From Neoceratodus forsteri (taxonomy: Eukaryota; Chordata; Ceratodontiformes; Ceratodontidae), in contig CM057459.1 of assembly GCA_016271365.2 (NCBI GenBank), positions 484,977,501 through 485,041,500 on the forward strand: a DNA stretch of 64,000 nucleotides, written 5' to 3'. The notes under the pieces are model-generated. The model made no database searches. It saw nothing but the letters and a program-made list of their open reading frames with translations, and had not been told where the DNA came from. Every line of letters begins with the position of its first letter. Position 1 is the first letter of the stretch. Shown in pieces: positions 1-10,808 of this stretch. The translations under genes and the position numbers were made by a program.

Positions 1-1610
1 GGTGGTCGTCAGTGCCACTCCCCTTATCTTGTACTCCACCCCTGGGTTTCTATACCCGAAGTGCATGATTTTGCAGTTTTTTACATTGAAACTTGGTTGC
101 CACATTCTTGACAACTCCTCAAGCTTTCCTAAATCCCCATTCATTTTTTCTACACACACACACACGCACACACCCCCCCGAAGTGTCAGCCCTATTGCAG
201 ATTTTAGTGTCATCTGCAAAAAGGCACACCTTCCCTTCTAGTCTCTCTGCAATGTCACCAATAAATACATTAAAGAGGATTGGTCCCAGCACTGATCCCT
301 GTGGCACCCCGCTGATCACACTCCCTCCATTCCTCGGCATGAACTCCATTTACCACAACCCTCTGATGCCTGTACCTCAACCAATTCCTTACCCAGTTTA
401 CCACTTTTGGCCCCACTCCTAGGCTACCCAGCTTGTTTACTACTCTCCTACTGTATGTGGAACAGTGTCGAAGACCTTACTGAAATCTAGGTAGGCTACA
501 CCCACCACTCCTTCCTGATCTACTCCCTGGTCATCCAGTCCAAGAAATCTATCACATTTGTTTGACATGACCTCCCCCTGGTGAATCCATGCTGCCTCGG
601 ATCCTGTACACCACTGGGTTCTAGATAGTCCACTGTTATTTCCATCAGTAGGAATTATATTGATTTCTCTGCAACTGAAGTCAGGCTGACTGGCCTGTAA
701 TTTCTAGCTTCCTCCTGCTACACTTTTGTGAAGTGGGACTACTTCTGCTCTCCTCCAGTCCTCCGTGACCACTCCCATCTCCAGTGAGTGGTTGAACAGG
801 ACTGTCAGAGGTGTAGTCAGCACCTTTCTGAGATCCTTCAATATCCTTAGATGTATCCCATCTGGCCCTATTGCCTTGTCCACTTTTCAGATTTGCGAGT
901 TTTTTCAGTACTCTCTCCTGTCTAAATGGACTAGTGGCCACCTCCCTTCCTTCACTGCTCCTGTCACTCAGCTGTGGTCCTTCACCTTTCCCTTCCTCAG
1001 TGAACACTGAACAAAAATATTTGTTCAGGATGCCTTCTTTTTCCTGGTCCCTCTCCACAAACTCCTCCCCTTTCCTCCTTAGCCTTACAATCCCTTCCCT
1101 GTTTCTTCTCCTTTTGCTTACATATCTGAAAAATGTCTTGTTCCCTGTTTTTACTGCCTGTGCTGTTTTCTCATTTCTTTGCACCTTTGTGCTCCTGATT
1201 GCTTTCTCGCTCTCCCTCTGCATGTCATGATACACCTCCCTATCCTCCTCCTCCTCCCTCTGTGTCTCCTTCTATTTCCTGAATGCTAACTTTTTTGCCC
1301 TTACCTTCCCAGCTACCTCTTTTGAGAACCATAGCAGTCTCTTTCTCTCTTGCTTTTGCTTATTTGCCTGACACAGAGCTTTGTTGCCTTCCCTATGGCC
1401 CCTTTTAGTGTTGGCCACTGTTTCTCCACTTCACCCATGCTTCCCCCCTGCCAGTGTATCCCTGAGGCATTCCCCATCTTTGGAAAATCAGCTCTCCTGA
1501 AGTCCAGGACCCTCGTCTTAGTGTGGTTCAATTTTGGCTCAGTAGTTATATTGAACCACACTGTACGGTGATCACTGAACCCCATGTTGTCACCTAGGTT
1601 GCTCTACACT
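1..1610 (-). mobile_element. CR1-like LINE, endonuclease C-terminus to reverse transcriptase, runs off the window
   Basis: Reading the minus strand from 1585 downwards gives the end of an APE-type endonuclease (SDHRTVWFN near 1570), the charged linker with NKYFCSVFTEEGKGEG near 1010, then reverse transcriptase blocks GVPQGSVLGPILFNVFI (about 280-330) and the catalytic box LFADDTKICN (about 190-230). The conserved continuation KKCKIMHFG-like lies near 60-110. This order (endonuclease, linker, RT) is that of CR1 clade LINEs. The copy is dead: at least three frames are needed to read it and stops are frequent. An AC microsatellite has expanded inside the RT coding part just after the FADD box. 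The element continues past position 1, so its 3' end is not visible. The 184-residue frame at 681-1235 is the LINE linker, not a separate gene. Confidence 0.88.
151..179. repeat. AC microsatellite with C-run inside CR1 coding sequence
   Basis: About eleven AC dinucleotides with one interruption, followed by a run of C. It sits in the RT reading frame right after the FADDTK box, so it arose in the dead copy by slippage. Confidence 0.85.
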
Positions 1611-1739
1611 TTGTCACAAGGCTACAATTAGAGGCCAATGATCAATTAGTGCCCTGTCTGGGCAAACTGGTCTTTTGCATGGTAAAGTTACAATATAGGG
1701 GTTTAGGGTCTAAGTAGTACACAGGCTTGCTCTGCACAG

Positions 1740-2510
1740 TTACACTGATGGCATATTTGCTGCAGTGCATTTGTGTAATACGTATTCATTGATCCCCGCT
1801 ATCTCCTTATTGAGTAGGTGGGTTTCTTGTCTCAATTTGGAGAGCTCAGAGAAAGCTCAGGCAGATCTCTTGAACATCACAGTCAGAGTCACTATAAATA
1901 GTAATTCAAAAAGAACAGTTTCTTTACATATAGCAAGCTTACTATACACCAAACAGAACTTGCAAAATTAAATCCAAGAGTAAATGGCAGTTGCCCCATA
2001 TGTTAAACTCTGGAGGCAGGTGACTTATGTTTTGGCATGCCCAGTCCTAAAGACTTATTGGGAGTGGGTAGCAGTGGCCATAGGGAACATTCTACACTTT
2101 CATCTTAAGCTGTCAGACAAAGTGGTCACTATAGGTGACAGGTCCGAATTGGAATTAGTCCACAGAGGGGAAGAAAATGAATGTACCTTGTCATATTTAT
2201 GGCCAAACGATATATATTAGCAAACTGGAAAAACCCTGAGCCACCTCCACAGGAGAACTGGTTAGACAAAATAATTAATAAAACTACGTGGGAGAAAATA
2301 GTCTTGAAGGCAAAGGAGCATATGTGAAGTTATGAACTGATATGGATAAAGATGTATATATTTTTGGTCAATGACCCAAAATTAATGGTACAGTTTAGAA
2401 CCTTAATTGACTGTCTGTAACTGACACTGTGGTTTGTAAATGCACTCTGCATGCAATGTGTATCATGTGATGAAGAATAAATAAGAACTTATGTAAAGAA
2501 GTTAGTAAAG
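1740..2510 (+). mobile_element. L1-clade (L1/Tx1-like) LINE, 3' end of ORF2 and 3' UTR
   Basis: Across two frames the plus strand reads the typical L1-clade C-terminus: a PRVNGSCPIC-like cysteine motif near 1970-2010, a stretch resembling the FWECP block, and then FMAKRYILANWKNPEPP-like sequence near 2195-2250, ending with a stop near 2325. This matches the conserved tail of L1-type ORF2 proteins. The copy is 5'-truncated, with its start near 1740, and frameshifted around 2020 and 2180. The A-rich 3' UTR ends near 2510 (aataaataagaac). Family membership is inferred from motif order. Confidence 0.6.
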
Positions 2511-2569
2511 AAGCTGGTGATACATAAAGCAGATTCACCGGATTGTAGTCTTACTCAATACACCTTGTA

Positions 2570-2755
2570 GCATTCATAGTGCAGGAAAACCCCAATGGGT
2601 TTTGTTTTTCAGTGGAGTTCTGCATTACCCATTTCCACAGCTGAGTGAACTTCCGCAGTAAGAGGTAAAGTGACTTGCCCAAGTTTATACAGCATACTAC
2701 AGGTTGCACTAAGGGGTTTGAACCAAAGTCACTTATATCCCATGCCATAGGACCC
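2570..2755 (-). mobile_element. tRNA-derived SINE, diverged
   Basis: On the minus strand a tRNA-like head carries a B-box-like GGTTCAAACCCC near 2712-2724 and an A-box-like segment near 2745. It is followed by the body motif GGGCAAGTCACTTTACCTC near 2665-2685, a motif shared with the SINE at 20010-20205. Diverged and without clear ends. Confidence 0.5.
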
Positions 2756-3114
2756 AGAAATATTTTCCCTCCCCCCAACAAAAATGTCTTGGCTTCTATT
2801 TCGATAGGGAACCACTGATCCACCGGATCAACAATTTTTTATGTATGTAGTTAATGTGTTAACCAGGTTAGTACACTGAGCCAAAAGCAATTTTTTGGTG
2901 TGGCTTGTAGCTGACAAACGGCAACTACAGATGACATATGTGAGAAGTACAGTCATTTTCACATGCAGTTGGCAGAGTACGACCCCAGCTGGAGTCACCA
3001 GCAGAGCACTGAAGTAAGTGTTTGCAATGCATTTACCAAGGATAACTCAGATGAGATGCAATATCTCATTTTCAGTAGACTCCTGGGTTTATACATTTTT
3101 AAAATCCTTTACCC

Positions 3115-3325
3115 AGGATATCGCATAGCCCAGTTGGGCTAAAGTACTGTATTTCATTTTAATAAGGGTTCTGCTTTAACCCAGTTTCGCAGCTGAATGC
3201 ACTTAAGCATTTAGCAAGTGACTTGATCAGTATGACAAGAAAGTATGTGGCTACGATGGGATTTGAACTTGGCTTCTGTGTTTCCAAGCATGTGCTCTAG
3301 CCACTAGACTGTGCTTTTTATGTCT
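3115..3325 (-). mobile_element. tRNA-derived SINE, diverged
   Basis: The minus strand begins with a tRNA-like head (GCACAGTCTAGTGGCTAGAG near 3300-3320) and a B-box-like GTTCAAATCCCATC near 3260-3275. The body then has a CAAGTCACTTGCTAAATG-like segment near 3215. The 3' tail near 3115 is AT-rich. It belongs to the same broad tRNA-SINE group as the copies at 2570 and 20010. Confidence 0.55.
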
Positions 3326-3559
3326 GTTAGTATGTACAGTATGTGCATATTATGTGTATTCACACACATGTAACGCATATATTATGTATATTCTGACTTG
3401 GAAAATTTTGCATTGCCATTTGTTAATACCAACTTAGAGCACACATATTTTGCCTACATGGTTCCAAAAAGCTGGAATGTTTTTTTTTGTATTTTTGATG
3501 GTCCAAAACAAAATTTCAGTTTACAAGCCAGATAAAACTTCATTTACTTGAACAAACAA

Positions 3560-3795
3560 GATGGAATAGTTTTGACTAACCTATTATTTGTTTTATTGTT
3601 ATTTTATTATTTTATAAATACTCTGTATATTTTGTATGTATACTGATAAACTTTTTTTTTTATTGAAGCATGAAGTGCTTGCTGTATGTTTTATTGTATT
3701 ATGTTTTCTGTGTCCGGACCTCACCTGAAAATAGGTCCTCAGCCTAGCGTGGCTTACCCGCTTAACAAAAACTAAATTAATTAATAAATTGATGT
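3560..3795 (+). mobile_element. L2-like LINE 3' tail, strongly 5'-truncated
   Basis: The end carries the signature seen at the 3' ends of the longer L2-like copies: CACCTGAAAATAGGTCCTCAGC, then GCGTGGCTTACC, then AACAAAAACTAAATTAATTAAT. Compare 9525-9595, 19765-19850 and 55755-55825. No coding part remains. Confidence 0.55.
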
Positions 3796-3879
3796 GCATA
3801 TTTATTAGGGCTATTGGGTAAAGCACAGAGATGTGAACTCTAAAATCCATCTTTGAATTTTTCTACTTCAGTTACTCAC

Positions 3880-4680
3880 TTTGTAACTCCTGGATGGAGA
3901 GGAGGATATAAGAAAACGGGCAGTTTGGTGCTGTCCTTAGAGCACAGGCTGGGAACATGGATACTCAGGCTTGAATCCCAGTATCTCCAGCTACTCACTT
4001 TGTGACCCTTGAGATAGTGGAGGGATACAGTGCGAGGAGACAGGCAGTTTGATATAGTAATTTGAGCGCAGAACTGTGAACCTCGATACCTAGACTTCAG
4101 TCCTACTACCACCAGTTATTCAGTTTGGATGCTTGTTACTGCTGGATGAACTGAAGCCCTGAATGATTCTGTGAAATGTTCAGGGTAACAGCATAATATG
4201 TGGTACTGGTGCAATCTGAACCTACCTCTCCTGGTTCCCTAGCCTATGCTCCAGCCAAAAGAACAAAGTGGTGTAGTGTGTGTGTGTGGGTGTGTGTATG
4301 TACCTCTGTGGGTGTCTGCCTTTGTGATTATTTGGACTACTGATTAAAGTTCAGAGCTGACAACTTAGAGAACCAGGTTTGATTCCTACTGCCACCACTT
4401 GATCACTTTGTAACCCTTCAGAGAGATGGGGTAACAAAACAAAAGTAGTCAGAAAGTTTAGCCTAATAGTTACAGCAAACTACTGTGAACCTGGATACCT
4501 GGGCTTGATTTCCACTACTGCTACACTCAGATTATAATATCAGAAGCACCACTTACTCCCTTAACGTTGTGACCCAAGGGGCAAATGCAACAGGTGCAGG
4601 CAATTAGCATGGCCTATGGTTCAGAGTACTTAACTATGAATTTGCAGCTGACATTTGAATCTCTCAACGGCTAAGTAGGA
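3880..4680 (+). repeat. Tandem array of diverged tRNA-SINE-like head units (~124-bp period)
   Basis: The motif GGCAGTTTGGTGCTGTC (3919) recurs as GGCAGTTTGATATAGTA (4043), 124 bp later. Each unit goes on with a B-box-like segment (CAGGCTTGAATCCC, 3971; CTAGACTTCAGTCC, 4091) and then a CTACTCACTTTGTGACCCTT-like segment. Further diverged units start near 4315 (CCAGGTTTGATTCCTAC), 4450 (TGGGCTTGATTTCCACT) and 4595 (CTGACATTTGAATCTC). About six units are visible, with a TG microsatellite at 4275-4305 between the third and fourth. The units look like tRNA-derived heads repeated in one orientation. Whether each was a separate SINE insertion or a tandem duplication is not settled. Confidence 0.6.
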
Positions 4681-5014
4681 AGTGCAAAGTTGTCGCGCTG
4701 AAGTCCCAGTTTTCCTTTAAAGGGCTGGTCTGCCTAGCAGATCAGTTCCTATTAGGATCAAAGTCAGGAAGTGTTTTGCAGTTGTCCATTAAAATGCATT
4801 GGGTGACAGGGATACACCTTTTTATGGCTGTCAATGAGTTGTGCCTTGTTACTGCTCCTACCTGTAGCAGCTGTCTGTAAGGGTTTGCTAACTTTCTATT
4901 GGCTGCGGAGGAGAAGAGAGCATGAGAACTGTATCCAGTGAAGATGGTGACTGAAAATGAGTGACTGTAAAAACAGAGACTCATTTTCAGTGCTATCATG
5001 TTGGGCTACCCTGC

Positions 5015-5100
5015 AAGCGTAGCGACAGAACAGCGAGGGATAGGGACCGGAAGGGTAGGGATAGGGAGTAGGAGAAGGGGAGGGATAGGGAAGAGGCTTT
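5015..5100 (+). repeat. G-rich low-complexity tract with G-quadruplex potential
   Basis: Many GGG runs spaced by 2-7 bases (AGGGATAGGGACC, then GGAAGGGTAGGGATAGGG) satisfy the simple rule of four G3 runs with loops of at most 7. The minus-strand frame of 167 residues crossing 4996-5499 is low complexity (Pro/Ser/Leu repeats) and is not treated as a gene. Confidence 0.6.
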
Positions 5101-5284
5101 TGACAGGGGAGTGTGACTGCTGCAGCCATGCCAGCCATGTGGTGTGGTGGTGAGGGTGTCTGGCTCTGGTGCAGCAGGCACTGGGTTCAGGGCTGGACTA
5201 GGAGGCATTTTTGCTGCTGCTTGCGGCTGTTTTTTTGCTGCATTCTTGAGTGTTGCCCCTACCAGACATGCACCCCCCCTCAGA

Positions 5285-5350
5285 GTTGGTAATCCATAAT
5301 CAGGGGTGTGTGGGGGGCAAAGCCCCCAGCAAGGGGGTGCCGGGGGTGCC
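5285..5350. repeat. GGGGGC-AAA-GCCCCC hairpin repeat
   Basis: GTGTGGGGGGCAAAGCCCCC forms a short perfect stem around CAAAG and is followed by AGCAAGGGGGTGC. Nearly the same core lies at 22290-22317 in the loop of a foldback element, and a related form (GGGGGGCTTCAACCCCC) lies at 34456-34472. This suggests a mobile hairpin-bearing repeat family. 5350-6020 holds nothing else I recognise. Confidence 0.5.
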
Positions 5351-6024
5351 CACCACATAAACACTTTGTTTATTTGCTGGATGCGTGTTTGCCGGCATGT
5401 GCATATCGCTGTTTTTAGGCAATATACACTTGCCATAATAGCAATCACTTTTTTGCAATCACTGTTATGACATGGAACCCATGAGTACCTATTGAGCAAG
5501 TGGTGACTGACTCATCTAGGTGCAGCTCACCTAGAGGTCCTCAGATCATTTAGCCTAGCTCCCCCCACACCAACGCCACTGTGATGGCAAGAATGACAAT
5601 GAAGGAACTCAGAGAGGAAGTACTAATAACTCAGTTTGCAAGACTTCATGAACAGAAAATTAACCTTTGTTTTCTGGAAAAAAAATGAACTCACCATTTA
5701 AAAATGAGAGTGTTCATGCTACTTAATTATTGCAATTCAAAAGACAAAAAAAATGGAGGTGTAACATCATTTGATGCTTGCAGGATCTAGAAATTATCTC
5801 TTCCAGCCTCCTAGTATGATGAAAAAACATTTGATGTTCAAATCATTGTGAGTAGCCTGGACAGGAACTGGGAAAAAGGGGGGAATCTTAATTGCTGGAG
5901 CAAAAGGGACCAGAGAGAGGCAGAGTTTTATTCTTTTCACCATGCTTGATAACAAGGCAATATAATTTCTAGTCTATAAAATTCCATGCATACTTCCACT
6001 ATCATTACATTGAAAACTGCCAGT

Positions 6025-7150
6025 GCAAGATGATCTGGTGATAAACCCAACCCATCAGGGAATGAATAAAAGTTGTTCTTCTGCCCCCAACTACCTGACA
6101 GGTCTGGTACTTTACAAAGCACAGGAGGTCAATTCTGGTAGCGCATGGACTTTAGAATAAAAAAGTTTAGTTTGAAAACATGGCTTTCATATTATTGTAC
6201 CCTAAAGTATTTTAAAAGGTACGGGAGTTATAGCCTGGCAGGACAGGAAATGTAGACTAGAAAAACATTTCTGATGCCCAATCTTTCCCTGCAGGGAATA
6301 AAAAGAAAATCTGGCCCACTCCACCAACTATCTGATGAGTCTGGTGCCCAAACCAGCCTGCCAGGGAATTAAAAACAATGTGCCCGCTCTTTCCCACAAC
6401 TACCAAATGAGTCCAGGGACCAACCCAGCCCAATGTAGCCTGTGAGAAAATAAGAAAAAATATGTACCCATCTGCTGCCATGCTGCTGCTGCTTCAAGTG
6501 AGATTCAGCCTCTCCATCACTTCCAGCCTACAGTGCCCTAGTGTGGGAGACTGGACAGAGGGAGATTGACAGTACACACTTCCAAGATTGTAATGCCAAG
6601 CTTACATGATCTTGGCTCCACCTTCTGACTCTCCCCCCATCACTGCCTTTCCTTGTCTACTATTCAGTCTGAGCTCTGCACCCTCCATGGCACATACACA
6701 GGGTTCACATTGCCAGCATGCTGAGCAATGGAGCCCAGTCCCTGTGCCACAAGCATTGGCTGGCAGTGCCCATCAGAAGCAAAGTCTTTTGTATAAAACA
6801 GTGGATGTGGGAATCGATTTATCATACTTTTCTCAAAGGGACTAAAAAAACAAATCTGCCCCTAACCTGAACTACATGAAGGATGGAGTGCCGAACCCAG
6901 CCAGGTCAGGGGAACAAAACATGTCCCTCTCCCCTCAACTATAACAGGTCCGGTGCTTGAAAAAGCACAGTAGTTAAATTCTGGTAGCACAGGAACTGTA
7001 GAATATAATATCTTTTTTTAATATAAAGACTTCATTAACACTATCCCAAGGTGTTTTATAAGGCCAAGGAGTTCCATACTGGTTGTGCAGGGAATGTAGA
7101 CTAAAATAGAATTACTGGTACCCAACCTAGCCTGAAAGGAAATAAACCAA
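6025..7150 (+). repeat. Unclassified composite element, copy 1, with ~65-bp minisatellite units
   Basis: Repeated units of about 63-72 bp follow the pattern CTACCTGACAGGTCTGGTG, CCCAACC..GCC, TCAGGGAATAAAAA, then TCTGNCCCCTCCC. Unit starts are seen near 6098, 6327, 6400, 6868 and 6937. Two internal blocks (6110-6300 and 6945-7135) share a ~190-bp segment with GGTGCTT...AAAGCACAG..GTT and GTGCAGGGAATGTAGACTA. A spacer at about 6446-6839 separates the arrays. The same order occurs in copy 2 at 15030-19085. I recognise no coding sequence and no known family. Confidence 0.65.
6792..6870 (+). repeat. Left arm of a 79-bp inverted repeat
   Basis: Begins TATAAAACAGTGGATGTGG and ends CCCCTAACCTGA. 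Its reverse complement lies at 7583-7662 with about two differences. The arm is part of the composite minisatellite element. Confidence 0.85.
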
Positions 7151-7582
7151 TAAAAGTAAGTATGGGTGACCACCACTCAGAAATGCATATATTGTCTTGC
7201 TATTAATGATTCATATAATATATATAAGATCAGGTAACATTTTGTAGACCAATGCTACTTCAACAGACCCTCAGGGTATGCCATGTTACCTGCATTTACA
7301 AACAATATATATAAACATTAATTTAAATTCATGTCATAACTTTCAAAAGCACCCAGTGTCACCATCACCAATCACAAATTGTGTGCTCCCTGCACCAAAC
7401 ACATTATCTAGCAGCCTATGCTGTTCCATACCAGCAATATTTAAACACGTTCCCCATTTTCTAATGGACACTAAAAAGGCAGTTGTGAATTCAAAAATAG
7501 CTAGGTTCCCAATCATATACTTTGTTGTCTCTTGCAGTGCATAAGCCATTGTCCAGCTGTATCCATTTGTTATAAACCTCCC

Positions 7583-7662
7583 TCAGGTTAGGGGGCAGAT
7601 TTGTTTTTTTAGTCCCTTTGAGAAAAGTATGATAAATCGATTCCCACGTCCACTGTTTTATA
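7583..7662 (-). repeat. Right arm of the 79-bp inverted repeat
   Basis: Read on the minus strand it starts TATAAAACAGTGGACGTGG and ends CCCCCTAACCTGA, almost identical to 6792-6870. Only this slice of the composite element is duplicated here, in inverted orientation, 712 bp away. The short frames between the arms (7278-7544 +, 7343-7549 -) match nothing I recognise. Confidence 0.85.
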
Positions 7663-7789
7663 AACCAGTTTTGTGAGGCACATTAATGAATCCATGGTCC
7701 AGAATCATATTCCAAAATATTGTGACTAGTAAATCATAACAATCCTCACAGTGTGTTAAAGCATTCCAGTAGCTTCACAGGTTCAAATC

Positions 7790-9600
7790 ATAGAGAACTC
7801 CTTCATAGAAAACTATCGCCCTATATGTCTGCTCTCACACCTTGCAAAAATCCAAGAGTGTATCGTTTATAATCATCCCCAAGACTACCTCGACTCCCAC
7901 AATCTGCTATCACCCTGCCAACACGGCTTTACAAAGAATCACAGTACTCTCACTGCACTCATAAAAGTAACATCTGACATCTTCTATGCTATGGATAAGG
8001 GCCAGGCCACTGGATCCATATTCGTGGATCTCACAAAAGCATTTAATTTTGTGAATCATGGGCTTCTGCTTCACCAGCTGGATCTACTTGGTCTGGACCA
8101 CAATGCACTGCACTGGATCAAGAGCTATCTGTCTGACCGATCCCAGAAAGTTAAGTGGGATGGCTCCCAGTCTGAACAAAAAACAGTTTCCCATGGTGTC
8201 CCACAAGGCTCCATTCTGGGTCCTATGTTATTCTTACTCTTTATCAATGATCTCCCCAACTTCTGCAGGGGTGCCACAGTTCATCTATATGCAGATGATG
8301 CCATCATTTATAGCTCTTCTCCAGTTATAGACCAAATCAATCACTACCTTGCCTCAGACTTTGCCTCCCTGGAAGCTTGGTTCCAGCGTAATCATCTTGT
8401 TCTCAACTCCAAAAAAAACAAAATGCATGGTCTTCGGTCATCAGCCTGCACAAAAGTCTAATCTACCTACCCTTAGCATTTCCACTATCAAGGGAGACTC
8501 ATTAGAGGTAGTCCACTCCTTCAAATACCTGGGTGTTACCTTGAACCCTGCCCTCTAGTTCAACTCCCATGTCTCTAACACTGTCAAAAATCTCAACCAG
8601 AAACTCAGACTCCTCTATCACATTTGTCTGCACCTCACACTTGCCTCCTGCCAAAAAATAGCCTCTGCATCCCTCCTCCCGCTCTTATCCTATGGTGCAC
8701 CCCTCGTCCTCTTCACTAACTCCTCCTCCTCCTCCTGGTCCCTCCTCTCTCTGGCATACCACAGGGTTGGTCATTTTGCCTTGTTGGCCCAAGTCCGCTC
8801 TCACCATTGTAATGTTCTCACCTCTCTAGGGTGGTCCTCCTACGAAGCAAAACTGAGGTACTCCACCTTGAGCCTCATGTTCAAGCTTGTCCACAAATTC
8901 ACCCCTCCTTGCCTCAAAAAACGTATACACCTCAAACAAACACCATGCATACTTTGCTCTGCCTCTCTACCCCTTTTCATTGTTCCCAAAATACATTTTG
9001 CTGTATCCAGATGCTCCTTTTCATATGCTGCTCTAACTGACTGGAACTCCCTCCTCCTCCCTCCCTCCATTCTCTACTGCTCCTCCCTCTCACAATTTTA
9101 ATCCCATCCGTCTGCCTTTCTGTCTACATCTGCTACCTGCTCTTGCTTTCGCTGAAGGGTGCCTACCCAGAAATTTCTCCACCTTACCTACAGCTGCCTC
9201 CTCCTGCCTTATTCTTCCTCCCACTCCACTACTGCTCCTCCTAGCATAATATGAGAGTAATGCTGTAGAATCTCTGATCCTAGCCATTCCCATGTTATAT
9301 TACTAGTATGTTTACTATGAAGTTTTGTACTATAACTGCCCTGTATATAGCCTCCTCCTCCTCCATCTAGGCTTGCATCGCTGATCAAGAGAAAGTCTGT
9401 AGTCAATTATTTGTGTACTTGCAATACCTTGTCTTGACATGTACTCTACCTAATGCTAACTTTGTAACATGAGAACTGCATTGCAGGTTACACTTGTAAC
9501 TTCGTGGTTGATTCTCAACCCCGGGTCGACCCTGAAAAAGGGACTGTAATTGTTTCAGTGGACTTAGCCAGTTACCAAAACTCAAATAAATAAATAGAGA
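7790..9600 (+). mobile_element. L2-like LINE, 5'-truncated, RT domain to 3' tail
   Basis: The element starts at the ENYRPI block of the reverse transcriptase (about 7797-7830). It continues through the palm (IFVDLTKAFNFVNH), GVPQGSILGPMLFLLFIND, the YADD catalytic box (about 8290), the thumb (SFKYLGVTLNPAL, 8517-8558) and the conserved C-terminal FSYAALTDWNSL (about 9015-9050). The 3' UTR ends with GACCCTGAAAAAGGGACTG and AGTTACCAAAACTCAAATAAAT near 9525-9595. Stops and frameshifts after 8461 mark it as dead. Orientation and tail match the other L2-like copies in the window. Confidence 0.85.
7991..8461 (+). pseudogene. Reverse transcriptase fragment of the L2-like LINE
   Basis: An open stretch of 156 codons covering the RT palm. 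Residues ~10-22 hold the first catalytic Asp motif (FVDLTKAFNFVNH), residues ~69-88 hold GVPQGSILGPMLFLLFIND, and residues ~99-103 hold the intact YADD box. A frameshift near 8445 then breaks the frame; the thumb continues in another frame from 8349. The nominal ATG is internal to the LINE protein and is not a real start. Such proteins reverse transcribe LINE RNA at the nicked target site. This copy cannot do so because it lacks the endonuclease and is frameshifted. Confidence 0.85.
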
Positions 9601-9606
9601 ATAATG

Positions 9607-9754
9607 TATGGGCAACCATACACAACAAGACTGTGTTTCCATTGAGGGGTTGAGATGACAGCATATGGACCTCGAGAGTGAAGGTCGAGAGGTCCATGTT
9701 GTCATCTCAACCCTGAGATGGAAACACGCACTGAGTTGTGTGTGGTTGCCCATA
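9607..9754. mobile_element. Foldback MITE, palindromic along its whole length
   Basis: The left arm TATGGGCAACCATACACAAC is mirrored by the right arm ending GTTGTGTGTGGTTGCCCATA. The pairing continues inwards (GTGTTTCCAT / ATGGAAACAC; GGTTGAGATGACA / TGTCATCTCAACC; GGACCTC / GAGGTCC) to a loop near 9680. The ends TA-TGGGCAACC and GGTTGCCCA-TA suggest a TA target duplication, as in Tc1/mariner-like MITEs, but that assignment is inference. It sits just after the A-rich tail of the L2-like LINE. Confidence 0.8.
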
Positions 9755-9759
9755 TTTTA

Positions 9760-10345
9760 TTTTATATAGTATATGGTTTTGTACACAGGAGTCATAGAAG
9801 TGTTCCCTTCCCTATGTAAAAACAAAAGAAAACAAAAAAAGAAACTTGACATTTCTTTGTTCTGTTCTATGATCGAGATTAAATTTACAGACGTTTACAA
9901 GTTAAAAGGTACAGACTTGGCACTGAGTGGTTAGTAATCAGCTAACTGTTGGGTGACTGACGAGATTAACATTTTAGGACCTTTGAACTGTGCTGAACAA
10001 CTGCTTGGAATGCACACAACACTACTTTGGAAAAGAACTACAAAAGAGCCCCAGAGTGTGTCTGCTGTTCTTAGCCTTTGCTGATTGCACTGTGAGGCCT
10101 TCCGGCACCATGCAGTTCTGCTTAAAGTTGAGCCTGTCCAAATGATCTCATGGAGATTTGCATATGTTTGCCATGATGCTTTGCATTATTGGGGTATATG
10201 AAATTGTGACTACTTTGGAATGCACACAACAGTTTAGAATGTGCACAACAAGGATTTTGAGCAGGCTGATTTTATACAGAAAAATGGCAAACCATATTCT
10301 ATAATGCAATATATCTGTGTATAAATTTTGTATAAACAGTTTGTA
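9760..10345. other. No recognised gene or repeat
   Basis: AT-rich sequence with a short repeated phrase, GGAATGCACACAACA, at about 10006 and 10217. I see no convincing coding or mobile signal. Confidence 0.4.
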
Positions 10346-10781
10346 TCACAGTTTGCTATATCTGCTACTTGTTCAATAACATAAATGATATGTGTTTAAA
10401 CTATTCCTATCTTCTTTCCCTGTTGACCCCCACCTTGCATGTTGATTACTATGACCTCTTCCTACCTCACCCCCCCACTATCCCCCTAGCCACCTTCTGT
10501 ATTATACTCTTCTCCCTTATCACCCCCACCTTGGCCCCCACTACCCTAAACTGCTCACCTGTCACACCCTCTGTACCCTCCCCCTGCTTGCACCTGGCAA
10601 CGTCCTCCCCAGACTTGCCTCCCTCCTGCCTACATTCTTCCTTGCCATACCCCACCTATGTGCCCTCCCCATCCCAGTCATCTGCACCAAACCAACACAC
10701 CCCTTCCATGTTGGCACCAGCCTTTACAAGCAGCTGAAGTATACCTTCCTAAGAGCCCTCCTACTCCTGCTGTTAATGTTG

Positions 10782-10808
10782 GGGAATGTTCACCCGAACC
10801 CTGGGCTC
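10782..10808 (+). other. 2A-like motif relic, GNVHPNPGL
   Basis: Preceded by LLLLLLML. The canonical 2A recoding motif is D-(V/I)-E-x-N-P-G-P. Here D is N, E is H and the final P is L, so ribosome skipping is not expected. Its position between a Pro-rich leader and the endonuclease is as in the copies at 37287 and 39862. Confidence 0.6.

Noticed and set aside
681..1235. 184-codon minus-strand frame as an independent gene
   Set aside because: Its sequence is the CR1 endonuclease-RT linker (NKYFCSVFTEE) in line with flanking LINE blocks.
5015..5100. Interstitial telomere repeat
   Set aside because: Units are GGGATA/GGGTA-like and irregular, not TTAGGG tandem repeats.
4996..5499. 167-codon minus-strand frame
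   Set aside because: Low-complexity Pro/Ser/Tyr repeats over a G-rich tract; no domain and no related copy.
7343..7549. Transposase fragment between the arms of the 79-bp inverted repeat
   Set aside because: The 68-residue minus-strand frame shows no DDE or other transposase motif that I recognise.
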